Of a stretch of 64,000 nucleotides of DNA, positions 25,152 through 35,155 are shown piece by piece. The notes under the pieces were generated by a model. It saw nothing but the letters and a program-made list of their open reading frames with translations. It was not told the origin of the DNA and made no database searches. The DNA lies in assembly GCF_011174705.1 (NCBI RefSeq), contig NZ_JAANIJ010000001.1, positions 744,001 to 808,000 of the forward strand. The letters are read 5' to 3'. Positions within the stretch are counted from its first letter, which is position 1. Each line of letters opens with the position of its first letter. Source of the DNA: Tessaracoccus coleopterorum (GTDB lineage: Bacteria; Actinomycetota; Actinomycetes; Propionibacteriales; Propionibacteriaceae). Made by a program: the position numbers and the translations under genes.

Positions 25152-26927
25152 TCACGGCCTCCGGCCAGGGCCACCGCCCATGCCGCCACCGGGGCCGCCG
25201 GGCATCCCGCCCGCGACGGCGGTCCTCGTAGCCGTCGCGACCGTGGCGCCGTCGACGGTCACGGCGTAGGACACGCCGTCAGGCAACTCCGGCGAGGAGT
25301 AGAAGACCATCGAGGCCGTCCGGGGTGAGGTCGCCCCCGCCACCCCGGCGCCCGCGCCGTCGACCACCCCACTGCGGAGCCGGCCGGCACGTCCGCGGTT
25401 GCCGCCACCCAGCCCTGGGAGCCCTCGCCTGGGGTCTCCGCCATGCCGCTCGAGCCGATACCGAGCAGCGTGCCCCGGTGACGGTGAAGGTCCCGTCCGC
25501 GTCGAACACGCCGTTGCCGTCGTTCGACGGCCCGAACACCGTGATGTCTCCCCCGAGACGGTGAGGGTGCCGTTGGAGTCGAGCCCGTCACCCGCTGCGT
25601 CGACGAGGACCGTGCCGCCGGAGATGGTGAGGGTCTCCCCGAGCCCGCCCCGCGCCGTCGCCCGGCGCCGCCGGGGCACCCCCTCGGTGGAGGAAGCCGG
25701 GGCACCCCCTCGGTGGAGGAACCGGAGGCCGCGTTGATGCCGTCGTCGGTGGCCACCACCGACACGTCTCCCCACCGATGGCGATGTCGGTGCCCTCGAT
25801 GCCCTCTGTGGACGCGGTGATCCCGACCGAACCGCCGGTGATGGAGAGCGTCTGCTCGGCGTGCATGCCGTCGTCACCTGCGGCGAGCCGCAGCTCTCCA
25901 CCGGTGACCCCATCGAGCCGTCGCTGTGGACGGCGTCGTCGGCCGCGTCCGCCGAGACGCTCCCGCCCCGATCACCAGGGTGACCCCGCCTTCAGCCCCT
26001 TGGCCGTCGCCTCCTCGGCGGCCGCCCGGTGCCGCCGCCCGCGCCGACGGTGAGGGTGCCGCCCTCGACGATGAGATCGGTGGTGGCGTCGATCCCCTCA
26101 TCGCCCGCGGTCAGCGCGAGCGTGCCGTCGACGATCCGCACGTAACCGGCGGTCGCGTCGTCGTCCTTGTCGGATTTCAGCGCGTCGCCGCCCGCCGTGA
26201 CCGTGAGGGTTCCCCGCGCACGGTGAGCGAGTCCTTCCCGACCAGGCCGTCGTCGACGGCTTCGACGGTGTAGTCGCCGGAGAGCACCAACAGGTCGTCG
26301 CTGCTGAAGATCGCGTCGTTCCCGTTGCCGTGCACCGTGAGTGAACCGGTGCCGGTCAACGTGAGGTCGGCCACCGAGTGGATGGCCGCGTCGGCGGTGT
26401 CCGAGCCGTCGCCCGGGTAGGACGAGGCGTCGGAGACGGCGTTGCTGGACCCTCCCGCGAGCGAGATCGCCACGTCGTCGGCGCCGGTGACAGCGATGGC
26501 CGCGCCGTCCGCATTGGTGATGCCGGCCCCGTCGAGAATCAGGACGACCCGCGCGTCGTCGGGGCGGCGACCACCACCTGCCCCGGAGGCTCCCGGAGAG
26601 CCGGAAGACGCCCGCGGCGGTGATTCTCACCGTGGCCCCTTCGACGGTGACATCGGCCGAGTCGGTTGCGGCACCGTCACCCTCCAGCTCGATCCCGACC
26701 GCGTCCTCCTCCGACCACTCGTCGTCGTTCAGCGCCGTGGCATCGGCATTGGCGGTCACGACCGCGTCGGTGGTCAGGACGCCGGCGGGTACCGCGATGG
26801 CGGTGGCCGTCGAGGTGGCGGCGTCGGCAGTGGCGGACGGTGCGGAACCGTCGGCGGGTGCCGACGAACATCCGGCGACCCCGATGAGGGCCAGGGCGGT
26901 GAGAGAGGCGATCAGGCGACGATGCAT
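25152..26927 (-). CDS. Cthe_2159-like (carbohydrate-binding, beta-helix) lipoprotein
   Basis: The N-terminus MHRRLIASLTALALIGVAGC is a lipoprotein signal peptide with lipobox VAGC. A low-complexity Ala/Ser/Thr linker follows, then a long series of short repeats of the type GSLTVHGNGNDAIFSSDDL, GDEGIDATTDLIVEGGTLTV and GDGLDSNGTLTVSG. These resemble the parallel beta-helix of Cthe_2159, a calcium and acidic-polysaccharide binding protein, but the substrate here is unknown. The end is Gly/Pro-rich (GGMPGGPGGGMGGGPGRRP). At least six one-base losses disrupt it; after repair it has just under 600 residues. It is the last gene of a three-gene cassette with VTC and DUF4956 proteins; its start overlaps the end of the VTC gene. 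Confidence 0.8.
25670..25721 (-). repeat. Identical tandem 26-bp repeat in the lipoprotein gene
   Basis: Two identical adjacent 26-base units (25670-25695, 25696-25721). Since 26 is not a multiple of three while the protein continues on both sides, the true unit is probably 27 bp with one base missing. It then encodes SSTEGVPRA then SSTEGVPRR, a flexible insertion between beta-helix repeats. Confidence 0.8.
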
Positions 26928-27683
26928 GGGAGTTCCTCGGGTGTGAAATGGTCGCGCAGGACGCGCGCCCAACGGTTGCGGGCAGGTCCGGCCTCAGCGC
27001 TGCCAGCCCGGTGGCGTACTTGCTGAGGGAGACCGGACGGATGCCCGAGCGCCACAACAGCCGGTCGATCCCGGTTGCGGCCCCCGGGGACTTGGTCTCC
27101 ACGATGACAAGGTTCTCCGCCGTCAGGCGGGTTCCGTCCGGGAGTTCCCAGGTGAGGTCGGTGTCGATGGTGACGCGCACGTCGTCGGTGAGCAGGGTCG
27201 ACCGGCGGTAGCCGGTGGAGAGGGTGGCGGTGAGGCGCTCGGCGAGCTCGGGACGCTGCCCCACGTCACACAGCGCCTCCGCGGCGTAGCGCCGCGCCCC
27301 CTCGTCGAGGCGGGTCGGCTGGTCGGCGGGATGGCCGGTGCGCCGCTTCACGGTCAGCCCCGCCAGCCGGGTCTTGGCTTCGAGGTAGGCGTCGCCCGAT
27401 TCGACGTAGCAGCGGGTGCGCAGCTTGATCCGCCTGCGACGCTGCTGGATGCACATCCGGTATGTGACGAGGTCGGGCGTGTCGAAGTAGACGCTCTCGT
27501 AGCCCGAGCTGCGCCGGCCGTCGATCTCCAGCACGCGCGTGGCCGGGTCGAGTCGCCCCAGCAGTTCCCCGCCGCAGCGGGCGTCATGACGTACTTGCGG
27601 TCGACGCGCGTGAGGAGCTCGGCGCGTGAGACCAACTCGTCCAGCGTCAGCGGCAGGAACCGGTCCAGTCCCGGCCCGCTCAT
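26912..27683 (-). CDS. VTC domain protein (polyphosphate polymerase-like)
   Basis: Resembles the catalytic tunnel domain of yeast Vtc4, which makes polyphosphate from ATP; bacterial homologues are mostly uncharacterised. Starting at ATG 27683 (MSGPGLDRFLPLTLDELVSR), it has the family landmarks RVDRKYVMTP, YFDTPDLVTYRMCIQQRRRR, IKLRTRCYVESGDAYLEAKT, NLVIVETKSPG and SLSKYATGLAAL. Basic residues line the expected phosphate tunnel. One-base losses lie near 27562 and near 26970; repairing the latter gives the ending NRWARVLRDHFTPEELPCIV and a stop that overlaps the next gene. About 258 residues. The start overlaps the DUF4956 stop (ATGA). Confidence 0.85.
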
Positions 27684-28269
27684 GCCACGACGCTCAGTCC
27701 GGTGGTTGTGGCCGGCTGTGGGGCCTCCGCCCGGTTGAACCTGACCTCGACGAGCGTGGTGTCATTGACCAGGTTGACCTCCTGGACGTTGAGTCCGGTC
27801 ACCTCGATCCCGAGCCGGTGGCCGAGCTCGCGGCGCAGGTGCGTCTCGTCGGAGATGGCACGGTTGAGTCGGACCAGCTGGGAGGCCGCGCGCGGGAGCA
27901 GCGCGGGTGGTCGGCGACGAACAGGACGGCGACGATCAACGCCATCAGCCCGGCGGGCAGCGCGATCCCGTCGTGGGGCAGCCCCGCGATCAGGCCCAGC
28001 GCGAGCATCGAGAAGTAGTAGGCCACCTCACGCTGCGAGATCTCGGAGGATCGCAGCCGGATGATCGACAGCACCCCGAACAGCCCGAGGCCGAGCCCCA
28101 ACGCAACCTCGGCCGTCCCCAGCACGATGGCCACGGCCAGCACCCCGACGTTGACGCCGAGGAACGCGACGACCAGGTCGCGCCTGCGGTGGCGCCGGTA
28201 GTAGAGGGCGAAGGTGAGGACGGAGGCTGCCACCAGGTCGAGGCCGACGAGCGTGAGTGTTGTGGTCAT
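27680..28269 (-). CDS. DUF4956 family membrane protein
   Basis: A four-helix membrane protein of a family usually encoded next to VTC-domain genes; its role is unknown. It starts MTTTLTLVGLDLVAASVLTF. The central DUF4956 signature is intact: GLFGVLSIIRLRSSEISQRE followed by VAYYFSMLALGLIAGL. A one-base loss near 27897 separates the membrane part from the cytoplasmic C-terminus (ETHLRRELGHRLGIEVTGLN), which looks like a small ferredoxin-fold domain. About 196 residues. It is first in the cassette DUF4956, VTC, beta-helix lipoprotein. Its start codon is embedded in a perfect palindrome. Confidence 0.87.
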
Positions 28270-28282
28270 GTGACCACAACAC
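28257..28282. promoter_or_regulatory. 12-bp perfect palindrome over the DUF4956 start codon
   Basis: Arms gtgttgtggtca (28257-28268) and tgaccacaacac (28271-28282) are exact complements around a 2-base centre, and the minus-strand ATG (28269-28267) lies at the centre. No good ribosome-binding site precedes the ATG. It could be a repressor operator or, in RNA, a hairpin hiding the start. Confidence 0.7.
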
Positions 28283-28335
28283 CGCCCGCCTCTTTGCGCT
28301 ACCTGTGAACCGCGTCTGCCCGGACTGTGAGTCGG

Positions 28336-29967
28336 CTAGCGCTTCCGCTGGACCTGGATCTTCTGCTTCGCGGGGCCCGTGCCGTTGCGGCGGGCCTTCT
28401 CCTCCTCGAGTTGGCGCTTCTGTTCCTCCTGCTGCTCCATCAGGGAGTCGCGGTCGAGACCGGAGCGCAGGATGGCGAACGCGACGGCGGCGATGGCGAT
28501 CGAGACCCAGGTCGGGAGCCCGAAGACGATCGGCAGGGTGACCAACGCCACCATGTCGAAGCCGCGCAGCAGCGAGAACATCAGTCCGGGCGGCATGGCG
28601 CCCACACCGGTTGCCACGATGGGCCCGGAGTAGTCGGCGGGCTTTGCCGAAATCCACCGCACCGCGGCCAGGAAGCCGGCGATGCCGGTGACCAGCGCCT
28701 TCGTACCCGCCTCGACCGGATCGGCCGCGACTCCGCCGGCCAGCCCCATGAACGCCGGGAACGAGCCGACGGCCCAGAGGAGGGCCAGGACGCCGGGAAC
28801 GACCATCGCCGCCTGCTTGACCTGGCCCGGGTCGAACGGGAAGCAGCGCTGCAGGCCCTTGGTGCGGGTGAGCACGCGCAGGGAGTTCATGAACGGCACC
28901 AGGGCCGTCATGAGCACCAGCGCCGAGATCGGCGGGTTCAGCGCGGCGAGACCCAGCGCCTGGACGGCGTAGGGCACCACGACCGTCGCCGCGAGGATCA
29001 GCAGCGGCAGGGGCTGGCGCCAGAGCCGCTGCACGTCGCGCATGACGAGCGCCTTCATACCGGAGCCGACACCGCGCGTCGGCTTCACGTGGCCCCTCGC
29101 CTTCGACTTGCTCTCGACGAGGATGTCTCGGATCAGCGCGAACTCGAGCGCGAAGGCCGCGCCCTGCAGGCCGGAGAGCAGCGATCCGCCGGAGGTGACG
29201 CGCTGACGCCGCACGCCCTTGAGCCTGCGGTACGCGACGAGGCCGGCCACGATGATCAGCAGCAGCCCGACGCCGGCGACGATGAAGGCGAGCTCCACGG
29301 AGAGGGTGGCGAGGCCACCCAGGGCGAACCATCCGGCCGCGCCGCCGACGAGCGCCACCAACGTCGCGATGGCGACCATGCCGATGATCCACTGGATGGT
29401 GGTGATGATCCAGGTGCGGTCGAGGCCCTGCTCGGCCGCGGCGAAGGCCACGAGGCCCGCGGCACCGAGGCCGCCCGCGAGGGCCCAGATGCCGACCTGG
29501 CCCAGCGTCGAGCCGGTCAGGGCGGCGATCAGGGCACCGAGCAGCGCCCCTGCGCCGAGCGCGAGGGCGATGGCCGCGACGAGTCGTCCGGCAAGCAGCT
29601 TGCGGCGGTCGGTCGGGCCGTCCATCAGCCAGAACCCCTCGGCCGCGGAGGCCGCGACGGGGCCGAACATGCGCGAGAGGATCAGGGTGGAGGCCAGCAC
29701 ACCGGCCACGGCGGCCCACGGCAGCAGGCCGCGGGCGGCGATGCAGCCGTCGGTGTCACAGACGGCCACCACGCGCTGCGCTTGGATGATCGAGGACACG
29801 AGCATGGCGCCGATCAGCACGATGCTGAACACCATCACGTAGCCGTCGGAGAGCACCTGCATGAGGTTGCGGTCGGCGCGCCCGCGGCGCCAGTCGCGCA
29901 TCAGCAGCTTCAACTGCTTCTCGTCGACGACGCCCAGCTCGCCGAAGCGCGGGTCGGACACGCTCAT
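28336..29967 (-). CDS. ABC transporter permease-like membrane protein (DUF6297-like)
   Basis: Intact, 543 codons from ATG 29967, with no frameshift. A cytoplasmic N-terminus (MSVSDPRFGELGVVDEKQLK) leads into at least ten hydrophobic helices, with a central loop rich in charge (ESKSKARGHVKPTRGVGSG) and a C-terminal coiled tail DRDSLMEQQEEQKRQLEEEK ending in KQKIQVQRKR. The layout and the ATPase gene just upstream resemble the actinobacterial DUF6297 family, predicted ABC-2-like permeases; I assign this from memory, not from a search. The start overlaps the ATPase stop as TGATG. The substrate is unknown. Confidence 0.75.
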   Translation of the reverse strand: MSVSDPRFGELGVVDEKQLKLLMRDWRRGRADRNLMQVLSDGYVMVFSIVLIGAMLVSSIIQAQRVVAVCDTDGCIAARGLLPWAAVAGVLASTLILSRMFGPVAASAAEGFWLMDGPTDRRKLLAGRLVAAIALALGAGALLGALIAALTGSTLGQVGIWALAGGLGAAGLVAFAAAEQGLDRTWIITTIQWIIGMVAIATLVALVGGAAGWFALGGLATLSVELAFIVAGVGLLLIIVAGLVAYRRLKGVRRQRVTSGGSLLSGLQGAAFALEFALIRDILVESKSKARGHVKPTRGVGSGMKALVMRDVQRLWRQPLPLLILAATVVVPYAVQALGLAALNPPISALVLMTALVPFMNSLRVLTRTKGLQRCFPFDPGQVKQAAMVVPGVLALLWAVGSFPAFMGLAGGVAADPVEAGTKALVTGIAGFLAAVRWISAKPADYSGPIVATGVGAMPPGLMFSLLRGFDMVALVTLPIVFGLPTWVSIAIAAVAFAILRSGLDRDSLMEQQEEQKRQLEEEKARRNGTGPAKQKIQVQRKR

Positions 29968-30600
29968 CAGGCGCCCAGCCGGATCTGGCGGGCACCGATC
30001 GCCTCGAGCAACGACGGCTCGTGGCTTGCCAGCACGATCGCGAGGCCACCCTCGAGTTCCTGCTTCAGGCGACGGCCGAGCCATTCGACGCCCTCGACGT
30101 CGAGCCGCTGCTCCGGCTCGTCGAGCACCAGCAGCCTGCGGGGACGCACGAAGGCGGTCGCCAGGGCGAGGCGCCTGCGCTGACCGGACGAGAGGGTCGA
30201 GGGGAGCTGCCCGCCTGCGGAACGAGTTGCACCTCGTCGAGCACCTCGTCGACGAGGGCGTCGGGGTCGGTGAGCCCGTGGGCACGGGCGAGCAGGTCGA
30301 GGTGCTCGACCACGGAGAGGTCGGGGAAGAAGTCGAGGTCGTCGATGACGGTCGCGACGTCGCGGCGGATCGCGGCGTTCGTCTCGGAGACCTTCACGCC
30401 GTCCACCAGGATCGTCCCCTCGTCGGGGCGGTCGGCGCCGCAGAGGCAGCGCAGCACGGTCGACTTGCCCGCGCCGTTGCGTCCCGTGAGCGCCACGGCC
30501 TCCCCTCGTGGACCTTCATGGAGAAGCCCTCCACGATCGTCACGGGGCCGTAGCCCTTCTTCAACTTGTCCACCTGGAGCACGACATCTTTCTTAGCCAC
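29967..30600 (-). CDS. ABC transporter ATP-binding protein
   Basis: Energises the adjacent permease. Walker A GRNGAGKST, signature LSSGQRRRLALA and Walker B RLLVLDEPEQ with the H-loop SHEPSLLEA are all visible. One-base losses occur near 30500 and near 30215. About 212 residues. I choose GTG 30600 (VAKKDVVLQVDKLKKGYGPV) rather than ATG 30618: CACAAT at 30607-30612 lies exactly 6 nt upstream, as in other leaderless genes here, and the ABC domain starts directly after. It is divergent from menG. Confidence 0.87.
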
Positions 30601-30660
30601 GGTCCCATTGTGGGCCATGGGGGAAAGCGGAGCGCAACGCACCCTGTCCGAGGTCGGCGC

Positions 30661-30666
30661 TAGGCT
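30661..30666 (+). promoter_or_regulatory. -10 hexamer of menG, probable leaderless transcript
   Basis: TAGGCT is 6 nt before ATG 30673, with no ribosome-binding site between. Confidence 0.6.
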
Positions 30667-30672
30667 GGCGCA

Positions 30673-31369
30673 ATGCAGAACCAGAGGGCCGGGCTCGACA
30701 AGCAGCACGCCGATGTCGCCGCCATGTTCGACGGCGTCGCGAAACGCTACGACTTCATGAACTCGGTGATGTCCGGCGGGCAGGATGCGGCCTGGCGCCG
30801 CGCCACCGTCGAGGCGATCGATCCGCGGCCCGGGGAGCGGGTCCTCGACCTGGCCGCGGGCACGGCGAAGTCGTCGGCCGCGATCGCGGAGCGGGGGGCC
30901 GCCGTGACGGCCGCCGACCTTTCCTTCGGGATGCTGAGCGAGGGTTTGGCCAACTTCCCGTTCCTCGACTTCGCCAACGTCGACGCCCTCGCACTCCCGT
31001 TCGCCGACGAGGTGTTCGACGCCGTCACGATCAGCTACGGCCTGCGCAACATCGACGACACGGCCGCGGCCCTCACCGAGCTCCTGCGGGTCACCCGGCC
31101 GGGGGCCGCATCGTCGTCAACGAGTTCTCGACGCCGACCCACCCGGCGTTCCGCTACGTCTACCAGCACTACCTGCCGGTCGCCCTCCCGCGATGGCGAA
31201 GCTGTCGAGCAACCGGGCCGCCTACGGCTACCTCGCGGAGTCCATCCTCGCGTGGCCCGCCCAGAAGGAGCTGGCCGACATCATGGCCTCCGTCGGCTGG
31301 AGCGACGTCGAATGGCAGAACCACACGGGAGGCATCGTCGCCCTGCACCGTGGCAGGAAGGCGATGTGA
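30673..31369 (+). CDS. menG: Demethylmenaquinone methyltransferase
   Basis: The final step of menaquinone synthesis: SAM-dependent methylation of demethylmenaquinone (UbiE/COQ5 family). Visible are [23 protein letters not shown]-binding motif [39 protein letters not shown] and the closing [13 protein letters not shown]. One-base losses near 31108 (before [12 protein letters not shown]) and near 31190. About 232 residues. Its stop overlaps the next gene's GTG by three bases (ATGTGA). Confidence 0.92.
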
Positions 31370-33063
31370 ACTCCTTCGTGCTGGACGCCTACTCGGCGCG
31401 CAGCTGCCCGGTGAAGACGTTCAACACCTTCGATCCGACCCGCGCGGAGCCACCACTCGACGAGTCGCTGCGCGAGTCGTTCCAGGGGGCTCCGACTTCC
31501 GCGACGCCGTGCTCGCCCGGATGGCGGCGGCTGAGGAGGCGGTCGACCTGCGCGGAATGAGCGCCCCGGCGGAGGAGCGGGCGGAGGCGTGCCTCGCGGC
31601 CATGGGCCTCGGGCCCCCGTCATCATCGGTGGGCTGCTCCCTCTCGACCTCGACGGTCATCGCAGCGGGCGCCCCGACGCGCTGATCCGCGGCGAGGACA
31701 CCGCCTCCGGCTCACCCGGCTACTGGCCGCTGAAGGTGAAGCCGTACCGGGTGCGCGAGCGGCAGGCGGGGTCTGAGACGCTGAGCACCTCGACCCTCGC
31801 CGCGCCACAGGCGCTGGTGCCCCTTCACGATGCCCGTTACCGCGTCTACCGCGAAGGGTGCTGCTGGAGCTCGCCCACTACCGCCGGATGCTCGAGTCGT
31901 GCGGCTTCGCCTCCGGGGTCAACCTCGCGGCCGTGGTCGGCGACGACCGCAGTGCTGGTGCCGAGCCCGGCATCACCTGGGTGGATCTGACGATGAAGTT
32001 CATCCGCACCTACTCGAAGACCGCGGGCCACAAGCTGCGCTCCACCATGGAGCGCTACGACCACGAGCACCAGTTCAGGGTCTACGTCGCCGAGCACGCG
32101 GCCACCCGCGTCCCGACGATCCGACGCCACCTGTGGTGCGCCCATCCGGGTGAAGGAGTGCGAGTGGTGCGCCTGGTGGCAGGTGTGCCGCCCGCAGATC
32201 GACGATGACGACCTGTCGCTGCGGATCTCGAAGGCGCCGCTCGACGTGCGGGAACTGCAGACCCTGTTGTCGCTCGGTATCAGCACCGTCGCCGAGCTCG
32301 CCCGGGCCGACGTCGACGAGATCCTCCCCGCTTACCTGCCCGGACGGGGCACCGCGACCGGGCCGAGCAGCGGCTGAGGCAGGCCGCGCGCCGGGCGCGG
32401 ATGCTGGCCAACGGAGTCAACCTGGAGCGGGTGAGCGTCGATCCGATCGGGGTGCCCCGCTCCCCCGTCGAGGTCGACCTCGACATCGAGACGGCCGATG
32501 ACGGTTCGGTGTACCTCTGGGGCGTGCTCCTCACCGACGAGGAGGGCACCCGCTACACCTCCTTCAGCGAGTTCTCCCATTTCTCGGAGGACCGCGAGGT
32601 CGAGATCGCCGCCAGTTCGCCGCCTGGCTGGTGGAACTGGCGGCCCGCAGGCCCGAGGTGTTGGTGTACCACTACAGCGACTACGAGACGGTGCATCTGA
32701 GGCGCCTGGCCGAGCGGGCGGGCGACGACCCCGACCTGCTCGCGGCCTGTGGGCTCATCAGGGGCACTTCGTCGACCTGTTCGGCTTCGTGCGCGACAAC
32801 TTCGTGGGCGTCGACGGCCTCGGCCTGAAGGTGGTGGCCACCCGCGGCGCACGGTTTGCCTGGCGCGACGAGGAGCCGGGCGGCCTCGCCTCCCAGTCGT
32901 GGTTCCGGGAGGCCGTCGAGTCCCCGATCCCGCTGCGAGGGCCAGCGCGCGGCAGCGTGTCCTCGAGTACAACGAGGACGACGTGCGCGCAACGCTCGCG
33001 GTGCGCGCCTGGTTGACGGCCTTCGACGATCCCGACACCGCCACGGAGCCGGAGCCTGCCTGA
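31366..33063 (+). CDS. TM0106-family RecB-like nuclease
   Basis: A predicted two-domain nuclease, coupled to menG through overlapping codons at GTG 31366 ([20 protein letters not shown]). The N-terminal half looks RecB-like: [12 protein letters not shown] and [14 protein letters not shown] are near the expected PD-(D/E)XK positions, and [13 protein letters not shown] is a cysteine cluster like the Fe-S site of RecB-type nucleases. The C-terminal half is an RNase H-fold exonuclease with [19 protein letters not shown] (DxE) and [19 protein letters not shown], the family's typical end. At least six one-base losses. About 568 residues. The cellular role is unknown; repair or nucleic-acid degradation is a guess. 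Confidence 0.82.
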
Positions 33064-33100
33064 GCGTCGCGCCTGACCCGCTGCCAGGGAGACTTGGCCG

Positions 33101-33813
33101 ATGCTGCGCTGGCTCGTCATCCCTTTGTCCTGCTGGCCTCGGGTTGTCTCTCCCCTCCCTCCTACCGGGCCGACGAGAACTTCACCGATCCTGCCGCCAT
33201 CGAGATCGCCCGCGCCATCGAGGCGGGGGAAACCGGGCGCGTGGAGCAGTTGCTGGCCGACGGCTCAGATGCCAACGTGGGAGAGGGCCGCATGACGATG
33301 GCGAAGTGGGCCGTCCTGATGGGCCGGCTCGACTCGCTCACGCTGTTGCTCGCTGCGGGGCGGACCCCGACGGGACCGGGGAAGGGGCCGACCCCTGCTG
33401 TTCGAGGCAGTGCGCACGCGCGATCCGAGCTACGTGACGGCGGTGCTCGAGGCCGGGGCCGAGCCGGGCATCCGCCACCCGGTCGCGAAGACCTACGTGC
33501 TCCATGAGGCATGCAGCTTCCCCGAGCGCTCCGTCCTGGAGCCGCTCATCGCCCGTGTACCCGACCTGGACGCGACCGACGCGGAGGGGATCACCGCTCT
33601 GCACGTGTGTGGGGTCGCCAACCAGGGCGCTCTGGTGCTGCTCCTCCTGGAGGCCGGGGCCGACCCCTCGCCACGGACAACTCGGGGCGCACGTTCCAGG
33701 ACGGCTACTTCAACTGGGACACGGGGCTCCTCAACGAGCGGGCCGCCTCCGAACGCGCCGCCGTGGTCGCGTGGCTCGAGGCCCGCGGGATCCCGGTCGA
33801 CCCGCGCGCCTGA
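33101..33813 (+). CDS. Ankyrin-repeat lipoprotein
   Basis: After restoring one base near 33124 the start reads MLRWLVIPFVLLASGCLSPP, a lipoprotein signal with lipobox LASGC. The exported part holds about four ankyrin repeats: AIARAIEAGETGRVEQLLAD-like first unit, GRLDSLTLLLAAG, PSYVTAVLEAGAEPGIRHPV, and ATDAEGITALHVCGVANQGA with ALVLLLLEAGADP. It ends AVVAWLEARGIPVDPRA. Further losses near 33390 and 33670. About 238 residues. Exported ankyrin proteins often bind a partner protein; no partner is obvious here. Confidence 0.8.
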
Positions 33814-33816
33814 GGG

Positions 33817-35110
33817 TCACCCCGCCGCGGCGGGTTCGCTCTCCTGCTCCTCTGCGTGCGTGGTGACCCACAGGCGGCCGGCCACGAACAGGCCGAGCAC
33901 CAGCAGCCCACAGGTGAGCACGAACGGCCACCGCCGGTCCATCCCCGACAGCCAACCGCCGATCCAACCGAAGGGGGCCGTGACCAGCATCACGCAGGTG
34001 CGCTGGATCGCCATCACGCGGGACCGCTCCGCCGGTTGACGTGGAGCGCCACCAGCGACTCGGCCAGCATGAACAAGATGCCCGCCCGAACGCGTCGAGC
34101 ACGAGACAACCGGCGAGCAGCGCGTAGGTGGTCGCGTCGGCGCCGCCCTCCGGCGCCGCGATCCCGACCAGCAGCGCCTGCCCGACGAGGTAGACGCCGA
34201 ACCCGATGAGGGTGGGCGCCTTCAGGTGCCGGGAGTGGGTGAGCCTCGGGATGATGGTGAAGAAGAAGAGCACCGACAGCAGCGAGCGGACCATCGGGAA
34301 GAACGGGAGCAGCGCGTCGGGGACCCGAGGCGCTGGTTGATGATGACCTGCCAGAAGGTGCCGTTGATCAGGACGACGGCGCCGACGATGGCGGAGATGG
34401 TCAACGAGAAGAGGGTGCCCTTAGACCGCACGATCAGGCCGAACACGCCCCGGTACTCGCGGAGCGAGGTCCAGATCGAAACCCCACGCGTCTGCTCCAT
34501 CCGGACCCGACCGGTGGCGGTCTCCGTGGTGAAGCGGTAGAGCAGCCAGATCTTGACGGACATGATCAGGAAGGCATTCACGTACAGGATCCGCACGGCC
34601 AGTTCGAGGCCGAGGCCCGAGACCAGCAGCGCGGCGATGGGCGCGAACAGCGCGGAGAACTCGGCGGCCACCTTCACCAGGGAGTAGACCTTCGGGATCT
34701 CCGCACGGTCGATGTCCTCGACGAGGAGGCAGTCCCACGAGTTCTGGGTCACCTGCCACGCACCGTTGATGATTGACGCCGCCAGGAACCACCAGAAGTT
34801 CTGCGCGAGCGCCCAGATGAGGCACGGGACGACCCAGGCGATGATGTCGAAGATCGCGGTGGTGGCCCTACGGCCCAACTTGTCGGTGATCACGCCACTG
34901 AGCAGGCCGAACACCACCTGTGACAGCATCGAGATGGTGGCGAGCAGGCCGATCTGCGCGTCGCGGACTCCGAGCGCCAGCATGAACACCGACGCGTACG
35001 GCGCCACGAGTTGCATCGACAGCCCCAGAGGGCTCGGTGTATACCGATGCCCGCCCGTTGCCTCGGAGGGCGAGCAGGGTGGCGATCATGGGGTTGCGCT
35101 GGCGGGTCAC
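33817..35110 (-). CDS. Major facilitator superfamily transporter
   Basis: A membrane carrier of about 432 residues with twelve predicted helices. I start at ATG 35110 (MTRQRNPMIATLLALRGN). One base is lost near 35030 (YTEP to LGLSMQLVAPYASVF). The MFS loop 2-3 motif is seen as GVITDKLGRRATTAIFD. Further losses near 34320 and near 34090. The end is THAEEQESEPAAAG. It follows menD by 45 bp on the same strand and could be co-transcribed; substrate not predictable. It meets the ankyrin gene head-on with only a 3-bp gap. Confidence 0.84.
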
Positions 35111-35155
35111 CCGGCCAAGTCAAGCCGGGTCGCAACCGGTTTGTCCAAACGTGGT

